This document shows, in pieces, positions 1 through 7,594 of a stretch of DNA of 64,000 nt; position 1 is the stretch's first letter; each line of letters begins with the position of its first letter. Source of the DNA: Bacteroidales bacterium (lineage in GTDB: Bacteria > Bacteroidota > Bacteroidia > Bacteroidales > F082); the NCBI GenBank assembly GCA_016282015.1, contig JAEEJS010000007.1:19348-83347 (forward strand), in the 5' to 3' direction. The notes below the pieces were generated by a model that was not told where the DNA came from, did no database searches, and saw only the letters and a list, made by a program, of their open reading frames with translations. The position numbers and the translations under genes were made by a program.

Positions 1-11
1 TCTTCCGATCT
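1..11. other. Probable sequencing-adapter remnant at contig edge
   Basis: The first 11 bases, TCTTCCGATCT, equal the 3' end of the standard Illumina TruSeq/PE adapter; on the minus strand they read AGATCGGAAGA, the start of adapter read-through. They lie exactly at the end of the window and continue the minus-strand reading frame of the pseudouridine synthase, so its last three or four codons here are probably not biological. Confidence 0.8.
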
Positions 12-783
12 TGTCGTCACCGTCTCCGTATTTGGGATCGCCAACCACAGGGAAACCAATGTCCTGCAGGTGGACACGAATCTGGTTCTTGCGGCCGGTG
101 TCGAGAGTGAGCTCGACCAGAGAGTATCCGTCGGACACCTTTATTAATTTATAGTGTGTGGTGGCAAATTTACCGCCGTTGTCGAACTTGCTCGAATAGG
201 TTATAAACTGAGCGTTGTCTTTGAGCCAAGAGCTTATAGTACCTTGCTTTTTGCGCATCTCGCCGTGCACCAGGGCCACATAGCGGCGGTCGTAAACTGT
301 GTTTTTCCAGTCCTCCTCAAATTTCAAGGCGACCTTCTTGTCTTTTGCGAACAACAGCAGACCGGAGGTGTCGCGGTCCAGACGGTGTATGGTATGCGCA
401 TGACACTTTTGATGATTGGCTTCAAGATATTGATTCAGAATGCCTTGAACTGTTTCTTCCTCAGTGGTTGGCGAGTTGCAAAGTATGCCGTCCCGCTTCT
501 CAACTACGAACAGATACTGATCTTCGTAAACTATCCTTACCCATGGGCTTTTGAGCGGCTCGCCGCCTTGGTTTCTGCCGATTTTTACCTCCATTCCAGG
601 GGTAAGCTGGAAGTTGTGTTTGCTGACCTGTTGACCGTCCACGCTCACCGAACCGGCGAGTATGTTTTTGGCCTTGGTACGGCTGATGCCATTCATCTTC
701 TTCATGATGAAAGGTAAAAGTTCATCGTTATCCAATACCTTGAAAACCAAGTCTTTAGGCTTATTGTCTTTTTTGTTTTGCAT
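1..783 (-). CDS. RluA-family 23S/tRNA pseudouridine synthase, 3' end missing
   Basis: Isomerises uridine to pseudouridine in structured RNA (RluC/RluD group). The frame starts with ATG at 783 on the minus strand and stays open to the window edge, about 260 residues. Residues about 15-65 form an S4 RNA-binding domain (ISRTKAKNIL, SVSVDG). The catalytic signature HRLDRDTSGLLLF lies at 133-145, with Asp136 as the expected nucleophile. Further on, the RKNQIRVHL and VVGDPKYGD blocks of the family are present. The C-terminus is cut by the contig edge and the last bases look like adapter. A TATTTTTG promoter element lies at 801-808, giving a very short leader. The family is certain; the exact uridine target cannot be told from sequence. 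Confidence 0.93.
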   Translation of the reverse strand, partial: MQNKKDNKPKDLVFKVLDNDELLPFIMKKMNGISRTKAKNILAGSVSVDGQQVSKHNFQLTPGMEVKIGRNQGGEPLKSPWVRIVYEDQYLFVVEKRDGILCNSPTTEEETVQGILNQYLEANHQKCHAHTIHRLDRDTSGLLLFAKDKKVALKFEEDWKNTVYDRRYVALVHGEMRKKQGTISSWLKDNAQFITYSSKFDNGGKFATTHYKLIKVSDGYSLVELTLDTGRKNQIRVHLQDIGFPVVGDPKYGDGDDKIGR

Positions 784-800
784 ACCAAAATTTATTTATA

Positions 801-808
801 CAAAAATA
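801..808 (-). promoter_or_regulatory. Bacteroidota -7 promoter element for the pseudouridine synthase
   Basis: Reads TATTTTTG on the minus strand, matching the Bacteroidota -7 consensus TAnnTTTG, 18 bases before the ATG. No clear -33 TTTG box is seen. Confidence 0.45.
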
Positions 809-841
809 ATAAAAATATTTGCAAGGTAAAACAAAATCTAT

Positions 842-849
842 TAAATTTG
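842..849 (+). promoter_or_regulatory. Bacteroidota -7 promoter element for transketolase
   Basis: TAAATTTG followed by C, 40 bases before the transketolase ATG at 889. With the minus-strand element at 801-808 it forms a divergent promoter region. Confidence 0.5.
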
Positions 850-888
850 CGCAAGAAAACGTATCACAAAAATTACTTTGATAATATC

Positions 889-1731
889 ATGACTATCAAT
901 GAATTAAAGAATGTTGCGTCGCAGGTCAGACGCGATATTATCCGAATGGTTCATGCTTGTCAGTCGGGACATCCGGGCGGCTCGCTCGGCGCGACCGACA
1001 TTGTGACGGCTTTGTATTTCGACCAGATGCACATCGAACCGAACAAGTTCAAAATGGACGGCGCAGGTGAGGATATGTTCTTCCTCTCAAACGGCCATAT
1101 CAGTCCGATGTTGTACAGCATACTCGCTCGCCGCGGATACTTCCCGGTAGCCGAGCTCGCCTCGTTCCGTCGTCTCGGAACACGCCTGCAAGGTCATCCT
1201 ACACCGGTCGAAGGTTTGCCGGGCATCAGAGTGGCCAGCGGCTCGCTCGGTCAAGGTCTCTCGGTTGCAATAGGTGCCGCACAGGCCAAGAAGCTCAGCG
1301 GTGACAACAGCCTGGTATTCTGCCTCATGGGCGACGGCGAACAGGAAGAAGGTCAGATTTGGGAAGCCGCCATGTACGCTCCGGTGAAGAACGTCGACAA
1401 CCTCATTGCCATAATCGATTACAACAAAAAGCAGATTGACGGCAGTACGGACGACGTGATGAGCCTCGGCAACCTCCGCTCAAAATACGAGTCGTTTGGC
1501 TGGAAGGTTTACGAATGCGACGGCAACGACATGCAGGAGATAGTCGACACACTCAATATGACACGCGAGAACGCTCATCAGGGCTTTGCACAGATTATTC
1601 TGGCTCACACTGAGATGGGTATGGGTGTCAACTTCATGATGGGTACACACAAATGGCACGGCACTCCGCCTAACGACGAGCAGGCTGCCGACGCTTTGTC
1701 ACAACTTAAAGAAACACTTGGAGATTATTAA
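889..1731 (+). CDS. Transketolase, N-terminal (TPP-binding) subunit
   Basis: First half of a split transketolase, which moves two-carbon ketol units in the non-oxidative pentose phosphate pathway using thiamine diphosphate. The start is placed at ATG 889 (MTINELKN), 280 aa; the frame upstream is open to 778 but contains the promoter. Visible motifs: SGHPGGSLGATDI near residue 26, HGHxxP-like QGHPTPVEG, and the TPP/Mg motif starting GDGEQEEG with the paired DYN about 25 residues later. Full-length transketolase is about 660 aa, so this is only the pyrophosphate domain; the pyrimidine and C-terminal domains are the next gene, 65 bp downstream in the same direction. Two-gene transketolases are known in Archaea and many anaerobic bacteria. 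Confidence 0.93.
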   Translation: MTINELKNVASQVRRDIIRMVHACQSGHPGGSLGATDIVTALYFDQMHIEPNKFKMDGAGEDMFFLSNGHISPMLYSILARRGYFPVAELASFRRLGTRLQGHPTPVEGLPGIRVASGSLGQGLSVAIGAAQAKKLSGDNSLVFCLMGDGEQEEGQIWEAAMYAPVKNVDNLIAIIDYNKKQIDGSTDDVMSLGNLRSKYESFGWKVYECDGNDMQEIVDTLNMTRENAHQGFAQIILAHTEMGMGVNFMMGTHKWHGTPPNDEQAADALSQLKETLGDY

Positions 1732-1741
1732 TTAAACCCGT

Positions 1742-1780
1742 CGTCATTTCTCCGTTCCCTGCGGTCGGTCGAAATGACGG
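1742..1780. repeat. CGTCATTTC palindromic intergenic repeat (short form)
   Basis: An imperfect inverted repeat begins CGTCATTTC and ends GAAATGACG, filling the gap between the two transketolase genes. Its right half (CGGTCGGTCGAAATGACGG) is the same as the right arm of the repeat at 34114-34237. It could fold as a hairpin in the operon mRNA. Confidence 0.75.
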
Positions 1781-1796
1781 GTAAAGATATAATATT

Positions 1797-2747
1797 ATGA
1801 AGATAGAAGTTCAAAACTACAAAGATACAAGAAGCGGTTTCGGCGACGGATTGGTTGAAGCCGGCAAGCGTAACCCCAAGGTGGTGGCTCTCACAGCCGA
1901 CCTCACCGGCTCGGTCAAGATGGGCGACTTCAAGAAAGAGTTCCCGGACAGATTCTTCCAGGTTGGTATTGCCGAAGCCAATATGATAGGCATTGCTGCA
2001 GGTCTGAGCATAGGCGGATACGTCCCGTTCACGGGCACCTTTGCCAACTTCTCGTCAGCACGTGTCTACGATCAGATTCGCATGGTGGTGGCTTACTCCA
2101 ACAAGAATGTGAAGGTGTGCGCTTCGCATGCCGGTGTCACATTGGGCGAAGACGGCGCTACTCACCAGACTCTGGAGGATGTGGGCATGATGAAGATGTT
2201 GCCTAACATGACAGTGCTCGTTCCTTGCGATTACAACCAGACAAAGGCCGCTACCATAGCGGCTGCCGAGCTTGACGGCCCGGTCTATATGCGTTTCGGC
2301 CGTCCGAAAGTGGCCAACTTTACACCTGTAGACGAGCCATTCATCATCGGAAAGGCCCAAATGATTGAAGAAGGCAAGGATGTGTCAATATTCGCTTGCG
2401 GTCATCTGGTATGGAAAGCCATAGAGGCTCTGCCGATTTTGAAGGAAATGGGAATAAACGCTGAGCTTATCAACATTCACACCATCAAACCGTTGGATAC
2501 CGAAGCTATCTTAAAGTCGGTGGCTAAGACAGGCTGCGTGGTGACAGCCGAAGAGCATATGCGCAACGGCGGTCTGGGAGACAGTGTGGCACAGTTGCTG
2601 GCACTCCACAACCCGAAACCGGTCGAAATGGTCGCTGTCGACGACGTTTTCGGCCAGAGCGGCACCCCGGACGAATTGCTGAAGCACTATCATTTGGATA
2701 CAGTGGATATCGTGGAGGCTGTGAAGAAGGTGATTGGGAGAAAGTAG
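1797..2747 (+). CDS. Transketolase, C-terminal subunit
   Basis: Second half of the split transketolase, 316 aa. The pyrimidine-binding domain covers roughly residues 1-180, with the VGIAEANMIGIAAGL block that contains the family catalytic Glu, and GTFANFSSARVYDQIR just after it. The transketolase C-terminal domain follows from about residue 190 (HTIKPLDTE, EEHMRNGGLG). It needs the upstream gene product to make a complete TPP site at the subunit interface. The two genes are co-directional and are followed by a perfect terminator at 2835-2863. DXS and pyruvate dehydrogenase E1-beta share this fold, but the pairing with the upstream transketolase N-half makes the call firm. Confidence 0.93.
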   Translation: MKIEVQNYKDTRSGFGDGLVEAGKRNPKVVALTADLTGSVKMGDFKKEFPDRFFQVGIAEANMIGIAAGLSIGGYVPFTGTFANFSSARVYDQIRMVVAYSNKNVKVCASHAGVTLGEDGATHQTLEDVGMMKMLPNMTVLVPCDYNQTKAATIAAAELDGPVYMRFGRPKVANFTPVDEPFIIGKAQMIEEGKDVSIFACGHLVWKAIEALPILKEMGINAELINIHTIKPLDTEAILKSVAKTGCVVTAEEHMRNGGLGDSVAQLLALHNPKPVEMVAVDDVFGQSGTPDELLKHYHLDTVDIVEAVKKVIGRK

Positions 2748-2760
2748 AAGACAGAATAGT

Positions 2761-2830
2761 CTTTAGTCGTTAGTTGTTAGTCTAATGGCTATTTAAAAAC
2801 TTCTAAAAATTCTAAAGACTAACGACTAAA
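2761..2830. repeat. AT-rich inverted intergenic repeat (TTAGTCGTTAG type)
   Basis: TTTAGTCGTTAG near 2762 reappears inverted as CTAACGACTAAA near 2818. Low-complexity TTAG-containing repeats like this are scattered in this genome (see 8514-8541). It has no coding potential. Confidence 0.6.
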
Positions 2831-2834
2831 AACT

Positions 2835-2863
2835 AAAAAAGGACATCTGCGATGTCCTTTTTT
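2835..2863. terminator. Bidirectional intrinsic terminator
   Basis: Perfect 13-bp stem (AAAAAAGGACATC, loop TGC, GATGTCCTTTTTT). It serves the plus-strand transketolase operon and, read on the minus strand, lies directly after the tRNA gene, so it probably ends both transcripts. Confidence 0.9.
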
Positions 2864-2866
2864 CAG

Positions 2867-2940
2867 TAGCGGGGATGAGAATTGAACTCATGACCTCCGG
2901 GTTATGAATCCGACGCTCTAACCAACTGAGCTACCCCGCC
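2867..2940 (-). tRNA. tRNA-Met (anticodon CAT)
   Basis: The minus strand folds as a complete 74-nt tRNA: acceptor arm GGCGGGG/CCCCGCT, D arm GCTC...GAGC, anticodon loop TTCATAA, T arm with GTTCAATTC and discriminator A; no CCA is encoded. The anticodon is CAT. Elongator methionine tRNA is most likely, but a lysidine-modified tRNA-Ile2 has the same genomic anticodon and cannot be excluded by eye. The A31-C39 pair at the base of the anticodon loop is mismatched. Confidence 0.92.
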
Positions 2941-3040
2941 GTTTTCGGAGCGCAAAATTACACTATTTTTCGATACCTCAAACATTTTTTTTCATTTTTT
3001 TAAAAAATAAATTTTTCTCTCCACATTTAATAAATATTCG

Positions 3041-3048
3041 TATATTTG
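3041..3048 (+). promoter_or_regulatory. Bacteroidota -7 promoter element for the DUF1573 gene
   Basis: TATATTTG followed by C, 30 bases before the ATG at 3079. Its presence argues against the upstream TTG at 3046 being the translation start. Confidence 0.55.
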
Positions 3049-3078
3049 CGATTTGAAAATTCAAGAAAAAGAGAAAAA

Positions 3079-3546
3079 ATGAAAAAGTTATTGGTTTTGA
3101 TATGCGCTCTGTTCATGATGAGCGTTATCTCTTTTGCACAAAACAGTGATGAGGCTGTCAAACAAGACGGTCCGGAGATCACTTTTAAGGAAACCAGCCA
3201 CGATTTTGGCAATATCCAGTTCAAAGGAAACGGCACATACGAGTTTGAGTTTGTCAACACAGGTAATGAGCCTCTCATCCTCTCACAGCCCAAGTCCTCA
3301 TGCGGCTGCACAGTGCCTGAGTGGCCAAAACAGCCGATTCTTCCAGGTGAGTCGAATGTAATCAGAGTTACATACAAAAACACCGACCGTCAGGGAAATT
3401 TCAACAAATACGTGACTGTATTCTCAAATGCAGTGGTAAACAAAGAAGTTAAACTGCGTATCAAAGGAACAGTGCTTCCTGAGCAGAACGAAACACTTCC
3501 CCTGAAGTTGGAACGCATCGGAACCCCAGTAAACAAAGATAATTAA
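3079..3546 (+). CDS. DUF1573 secreted protein
   Basis: A 155-aa exported protein of the DUF1573 family, common in Bacteroidota. The first 21 residues (MKKLLVLICALFMM...SFAQ) are a clear Sec signal peptide. The mature part is an immunoglobulin-like beta-sandwich with the family hallmarks HDFGNI near residue 45, FVNTGNEPLIL and SSCGCTVPEWP. ATG 3079 is chosen over an in-frame TTG at 3046 because the signal peptide begins at the ATG and a promoter element overlaps the TTG. The molecular role of DUF1573 is not established; the ASH-like fold suggests binding or adhesion in the periplasm. It precedes the aminotransferase by 17 bp and is likely co-transcribed. Confidence 0.88.
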   Translation: MKKLLVLICALFMMSVISFAQNSDEAVKQDGPEITFKETSHDFGNIQFKGNGTYEFEFVNTGNEPLILSQPKSSCGCTVPEWPKQPILPGESNVIRVTYKNTDRQGNFNKYVTVFSNAVVNKEVKLRIKGTVLPEQNETLPLKLERIGTPVNKDN

Positions 3547-3563
3547 AATAATTATAACATAGT

Positions 3564-4766
3564 ATGCCAACAGTATCAAAAAAAGGGCAGTTCATGCCGG
3601 CTTCACCAATCAGAAAGCTTGTTCCTTTCGCAGATGAAGCAAAACAGAGAGGTATTCACGTTTATCACCTCAATATCGGTCAACCGGACATCGAGACAAC
3701 ACATTACGCTCTCGACGCCGTGAAGCATTTTGATGAGAAAGTTATTAAGTACTCAAACTCAGCCGGAAACCTTTCCTACAGAAAGAAGATTTGTGAGTAT
3801 TATGCAAAAATCGGTATCAAGGTAACTCCGGATGAAATCATAGTTACCAACGGCGCTTCGGAAGCTCTTCAGATTGTGTTCATGTCAATTATGGACCGTG
3901 AGGATGAGGTCATCATCCCAGAGCCGTTCTACGCCAACTACAATGGTTTCGCTCAGACAGCGGAAGTACGCGTAAAACCTATTTATTCGTCAATTAACAA
4001 CAATTTCGCATTGCCTCCGATTGAGGACTTCGAGAAAGCCATCACTGAGCACACCAAGGCCATCCTCATCTGTAATCCTAACAACCCAACAGGTTATCTG
4101 TATTCAGAAAAGGAAATGGAGACTCTGCGTCAGATCATTTTGAAATATGACCTTTATCTCATTACAGACGAGGTGTACCGTGAGTTCTGCTACGACGGCA
4201 TGAAACACGCTTCGGCCATGCATCTCAAAGGTGTGGAAGACAATGTCATTCTCATCGACTCTGAGTCAAAGCGTTACAGCGCATGCGGTATCCGTGTGGG
4301 CCGTCTGATCACCAAGAACAAAGAGGTTATCTCAACAGCCATGAAGTTTGCCCAGGCCCGTCTGTCGCCACCTTCATACGGTCAGGTTGCAGCTGAAGCC
4401 GCTCTCGACACACCAGCCTCATATTTCGACGATATCGTTAAGGAATACAAGGCTCGCCGTGATGTGTGCGTTGAGGGAATCAACAAGATTCCGGGAGCAT
4501 TCTGCCCAACACCTAAAGGCGCTTTCTACATTGTAGCACACTTGCCGATAGACGATTCAGAGAAATTCTGCAAATGGTTGCTCACCGACTTTAACTATGA
4601 GAAGAAGACTGTGATGTTAGCCCCTGCAAGCGGTTTCTATTCAACCATCGGTCTGGGACGTCACGAGGTGCGCTTGAGCTACTGCCTCAACTGCGACGAC
4701 CTGCGCGACGCAATGTTTATCTTGAAGAAAGCTTTGGAAGTTTATCCAGGAAAGACTAACAACTAA
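3564..4766 (+). CDS. Class I/II pyridoxal-phosphate aminotransferase
   Basis: A 400-aa fold-type I aminotransferase, probably acting on aspartate or another amino acid with 2-oxoglutarate. Landmarks: LNIGQPDIET at 36-45, TNGASEAL (phosphate loop) near 95, NPNNPTGYLYS at 171-181, Asp202 in DEVYREF (pyridine nitrogen contact), and the Schiff-base lysine Lys236 in SESKRYSACGIRVG. Length is normal for the family. The second Met (residue 11) is a possible alternative start. Downstream it overlaps the stop of the convergent DUF1343 gene by 4 bp. The substrate cannot be fixed from sequence. Confidence 0.9.
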   Translation: MPTVSKKGQFMPASPIRKLVPFADEAKQRGIHVYHLNIGQPDIETTHYALDAVKHFDEKVIKYSNSAGNLSYRKKICEYYAKIGIKVTPDEIIVTNGASEALQIVFMSIMDREDEVIIPEPFYANYNGFAQTAEVRVKPIYSSINNNFALPPIEDFEKAITEHTKAILICNPNNPTGYLYSEKEMETLRQIILKYDLYLITDEVYREFCYDGMKHASAMHLKGVEDNVILIDSESKRYSACGIRVGRLITKNKEVISTAMKFAQARLSPPSYGQVAAEAALDTPASYFDDIVKEYKARRDVCVEGINKIPGAFCPTPKGAFYIVAHLPIDDSEKFCKWLLTDFNYEKKTVMLAPASGFYSTIGLGRHEVRLSYCLNCDDLRDAMFILKKALEVYPGKTNN

Positions 4767-5887
4767 TAAATCAGATATTTTTCTCTGATTTTCAGATAAT
4801 TGTCGATTCCGGCCTGCCACGATGAACGTATTTCATCCTCGCTAAGGCCGGAATTGATTTTTTGTTTCAAGTCGGCAACACCAACCAATTTTATGAAATA
4901 GTTGTTGAAAAATTTTTCATCCTCACTGGCTTTCACGCGGGTATCTAGTATCCACGAAAGGTTGAGCTTTTGCTCATTGTTGCGGTAACGGTGGGCATAT
5001 TCCACCAGATTAACCGTGTCGGCCAAGGCCGGATGGGCGTAAATCTGGAAAGGAAATTTGGTGCCTCGGCCAACGCTGACATCTGTGCCTTCAAACAGAC
5101 ATAAGGAAGGGTAGAGGTAGACTGCTTCCCAATTGGGCAGGTTAGGCGACGGCCTCACCGGCAGCTTGTATATGGCGTTGCGTATGTAATTTCCAAGAGG
5201 GACGATGGTAAGGTCGCACTCCAGGCCGTCGCCTAACCATTTTTCCCCATTTACCATCAGAGCGTATTCTCCAATTGTCAGACCGTAGACAATGGGCACA
5301 GGATGTAAGCCTACGAATGAGGAGTTTTCCGGCTCCAGCACCGGGCCGTCCACATAGAATCCGTTGGGGTTGGGGCGGTCGAGCACTATTACCGGCAGAT
5401 TGCTCTCGGCAGCGGCTTCCATCACGTATGTCATGGTGGAAATATAAGTGTAGAACCTGCATCCCACATCCTGAAGGTCGAACAGCAGCACATCCACATT
5501 ATGCAGTTGTTCGGCTGTGGGCTTTTTGTTTTTGCCGTAAAGCGAGACAATTGGGATGCCGGTTTTCTCGTCCACGCCCGAGTTTACATAGGTTCCAGCC
5601 TCAGCCGTGCCGCGAAAGCCGTGCTCAGGAGTGAAGATTTTTACCACATTTATGTTATATGTGAGAAGGGTGTCGATTAGATGGGTGCCGTTGTCCATTA
5701 TGCTGCTTTGGTTGGCGACCACGGCAACAGCTTTGTTTTGCAGGTAAGGCAGGTACAATTCCATTCTCGAAGCGCCTGTCACAGCATCTTTTGCCTCCAG
5801 AAGTTGTAGGGCGGCCTCGTCTTGCGCTTTGATATTCAATGAAATATATAATAATGACAGAAATAACGCCAAAATTTTCCTTGTCAT
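4763..5887 (-). CDS. DUF1343 / NamZ-like exo-beta-N-acetylmuramidase (GH171)
   Basis: A 374-aa exported protein with an N-terminal signal peptide (about 22 residues, ending NIKAQ). The DUF1343 landmarks are present: VAVVANQSSI, TPEHGFRG, GIPIVSLYG, LLFDLQDVGCRFYTYIST and RPNPNGFYVDGPV. Characterised members (NamZ) are exo-acting beta-N-acetylmuramidases that release MurNAc from peptidoglycan fragments, assigned to GH171, so a periplasmic role in muropeptide recycling is likely. It is convergent with the aminotransferase (4-bp overlap) and divergent from the LolE-like gene. The specific activity is inferred from family knowledge. Confidence 0.87.
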   Translation of the reverse strand: MTRKILALFLSLLYISLNIKAQDEAALQLLEAKDAVTGASRMELYLPYLQNKAVAVVANQSSIMDNGTHLIDTLLTYNINVVKIFTPEHGFRGTAEAGTYVNSGVDEKTGIPIVSLYGKNKKPTAEQLHNVDVLLFDLQDVGCRFYTYISTMTYVMEAAAESNLPVIVLDRPNPNGFYVDGPVLEPENSSFVGLHPVPIVYGLTIGEYALMVNGEKWLGDGLECDLTIVPLGNYIRNAIYKLPVRPSPNLPNWEAVYLYPSLCLFEGTDVSVGRGTKFPFQIYAHPALADTVNLVEYAHRYRNNEQKLNLSWILDTRVKASEDEKFFNNYFIKLVGVADLKQKINSGLSEDEIRSSWQAGIDNYLKIREKYLIY

Positions 5888-5901
5888 AACTGATAATTAT
5901 T

Positions 5902-5909
5902 TATTTTTG
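5902..5909 (+). promoter_or_regulatory. Bacteroidota -7 promoter element for the LolE-like gene
   Basis: TATTTTTG followed by C, 16 bases before the ATG at 5926. Confidence 0.5.
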
Positions 5910-5925
5910 CAATGATAAGAAAAAA

Positions 5926-7146
5926 ATGAACGCGGCGGGCTTTATATCCAAAAGAATTTTTTCACTGTCGAAGGAAAACCTTTCGTCGACGGTGATGCGC
6001 ATTGCTGTGGTCAGTGTGGCGCTTGGCATAGCTATCATGCTGGTTTCCATTGCGATAGTTGTTGGATTTAAGCATCAGATCAAGGACAAGGTGGTGGGTT
6101 TTGTAGCACCTATTCACATTCAGGCACTGAACCAGAACGAGTCGATAGAGGAGACTCCTTTTGTTTACGACAGCGTGCTGGCAGCCCGTTTGGACAGACC
6201 TTTTATCACTGCAGTCAATAAAACTGCCAACAAGGCCGGCATCATCAAGACTGACGAAGAGATTCAGGCAGTGGTGCTCAAGGGTGTGGATCATGAGTAT
6301 AACTGGAATTACATCAGTTCCTATCTGTTGGAGGGTGAAACTCCAAAATATCTTGATAATGAACGCTCTAATGATATTGTAATCTCAAAAATCATCTCCC
6401 AGAAGATGAATTTGAAGGTGGGTGATGATGTGAGGATATGGTTTGTGGATCCGGAGATGAAGGCCAGAGGCAGAAAACTTAATGTGAAAGGTATTTACGA
6501 GACAGGGCTTTCGGAATGCGATGAACGTTTTGTGTATTGCGACTTGAACCAGATCCGCCGACTCAATGGCTGGGATGACAATCAGATAGGGCATCTGGAG
6601 GTTTGGGTGGATGACGAAAGTAAAATAGCCGACTACAACCAGACGCTATATTACAGCATACCGACCAATCTGGTGTCTTATTCAGCCATGGAGACTTATC
6701 CGCAGATATTCGACTGGCTGGAACTTCAGGATATGAATGTGTTTATTATCATCACCCTGATGCTGTTTGTGGCAGGCATTACAGTGATAAGCATGTTGCT
6801 GATTATCATTCTGGAACGCACATCCACCATTGGGTTGCTAAAGTCTATGGGTGCCAGCAACGGACTCATTAGAAGCATATTCATGAAACATTCATTCAAG
6901 ATTTTGTTGATAGGTATGGCCATAGGCAATGTCTTCGGATTGTCGGTCTGCCTGATTCAGAAATATACCAATCTCATCTCGCTTTCGCCGGAATCGTATT
7001 ATCTGTCGGCGGTTCCAATCGAGATGAATGTATGGTACATATTGGCCTTGAACATAGGGACCATGGTTTTGTGGATGCTGATGCTGTTGCTTCCTACTAT
7101 GCTTATCAACAATATAAGACCGTCTAAATCAATCAGATTTGAATAA
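5926..7146 (+). CDS. FtsX-family ABC permease (LolC/LolE-like)
   Basis: A 406-aa inner-membrane protein of the MacB/FtsX permease group. Topology fits LolC/E: one membrane segment at about 25-47 (AVVSVALGIAIMLVSIAIVV), a large periplasmic domain to about 270, then three segments near 275-297, 322-345 and 375-398. The SMGASNGLIRSIF block after the second segment is the coupling region typical of this family. Lol permeases extract lipoproteins for transfer to the outer membrane, working with a LolD ATPase. No ATPase gene lies nearby, which is usual for Bacteroidota. The substrate is inferred; other FtsX-type roles remain possible. Confidence 0.85.
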   Translation: MNAAGFISKRIFSLSKENLSSTVMRIAVVSVALGIAIMLVSIAIVVGFKHQIKDKVVGFVAPIHIQALNQNESIEETPFVYDSVLAARLDRPFITAVNKTANKAGIIKTDEEIQAVVLKGVDHEYNWNYISSYLLEGETPKYLDNERSNDIVISKIISQKMNLKVGDDVRIWFVDPEMKARGRKLNVKGIYETGLSECDERFVYCDLNQIRRLNGWDDNQIGHLEVWVDDESKIADYNQTLYYSIPTNLVSYSAMETYPQIFDWLELQDMNVFIIITLMLFVAGITVISMLLIIILERTSTIGLLKSMGASNGLIRSIFMKHSFKILLIGMAIGNVFGLSVCLIQKYTNLISLSPESYYLSAVPIEMNVWYILALNIGTMVLWMLMLLLPTMLINNIRPSKSIRFE

Positions 7147-7165
7147 TTCTAAAACTGTTAAAGAT

Positions 7166-7594
7166 ATGGAAAACTACACCATTGAACCATTGAGAGGCTA
7201 CGGCGAATTTGAATTCGGCATGTCGATAGACGATGTGGTTGAATCGCTCGGCCAGCCTTCAAACCAAGAGGAAATTGATTCGGCATATAATGATGGCAAT
7301 CACATCATTGTGCTTGATTATGAAGACTTTGACCTGTCGATGTATTTCGAGGGCGACACTGTGCAGCGGCTTGCCAATTTCTACACTGTCAACGAGGAAA
7401 GCGTACTCTTTGGCGCTAAAATCTTCGACCTGAACAAAGACCAGCTTATAGAGCTGATGAAGGAAAATGGCTATGAGGATTACATAGAGGACAAGGAAGA
7501 CGGCGACTGCATCACTTACGATGAGTTGAATATGGACTTCTATTTCGACAACAATCAGTTGGTTGAAGTATTCTGGGAATGCCAGCGCGGATGA
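7166..7594 (+). CDS. Conserved hypothetical acidic protein
   Basis: A 142-aa soluble, strongly acidic protein that I do not recognise as a named family. The start at ATG 7166 (MENYTIEPLRG) is preferred to an in-frame TTG at 7139 that would overlap the upstream gene. The segment FEFGMSIDDVVESLGQPS resembles the SmpA/BamE-like pattern in which a glycine-containing turn is followed by an amphipathic helix and LG-P. A second similar unit, VLFGAKIFDLNKDQLIELM, lies 60 residues later. No signal peptide or membrane segment is seen. Its 3' end overlaps the convergent xerD gene by 40 bp. Expression with the upstream permease is plausible because the gap is only 19 bp. Confidence 0.6.
   Translation: MENYTIEPLRGYGEFEFGMSIDDVVESLGQPSNQEEIDSAYNDGNHIIVLDYEDFDLSMYFEGDTVQRLANFYTVNEESVLFGAKIFDLNKDQLIELMKENGYEDYIEDKEDGDCITYDELNMDFYFDNNQLVEVFWECQRG

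Noticed and set aside
154..717. Plus-strand open frame of 187 codons
   Set aside because: It is antisense to the pseudouridine synthase, whose minus-strand frame has an S4 domain and the HRLDRDTSG motif.
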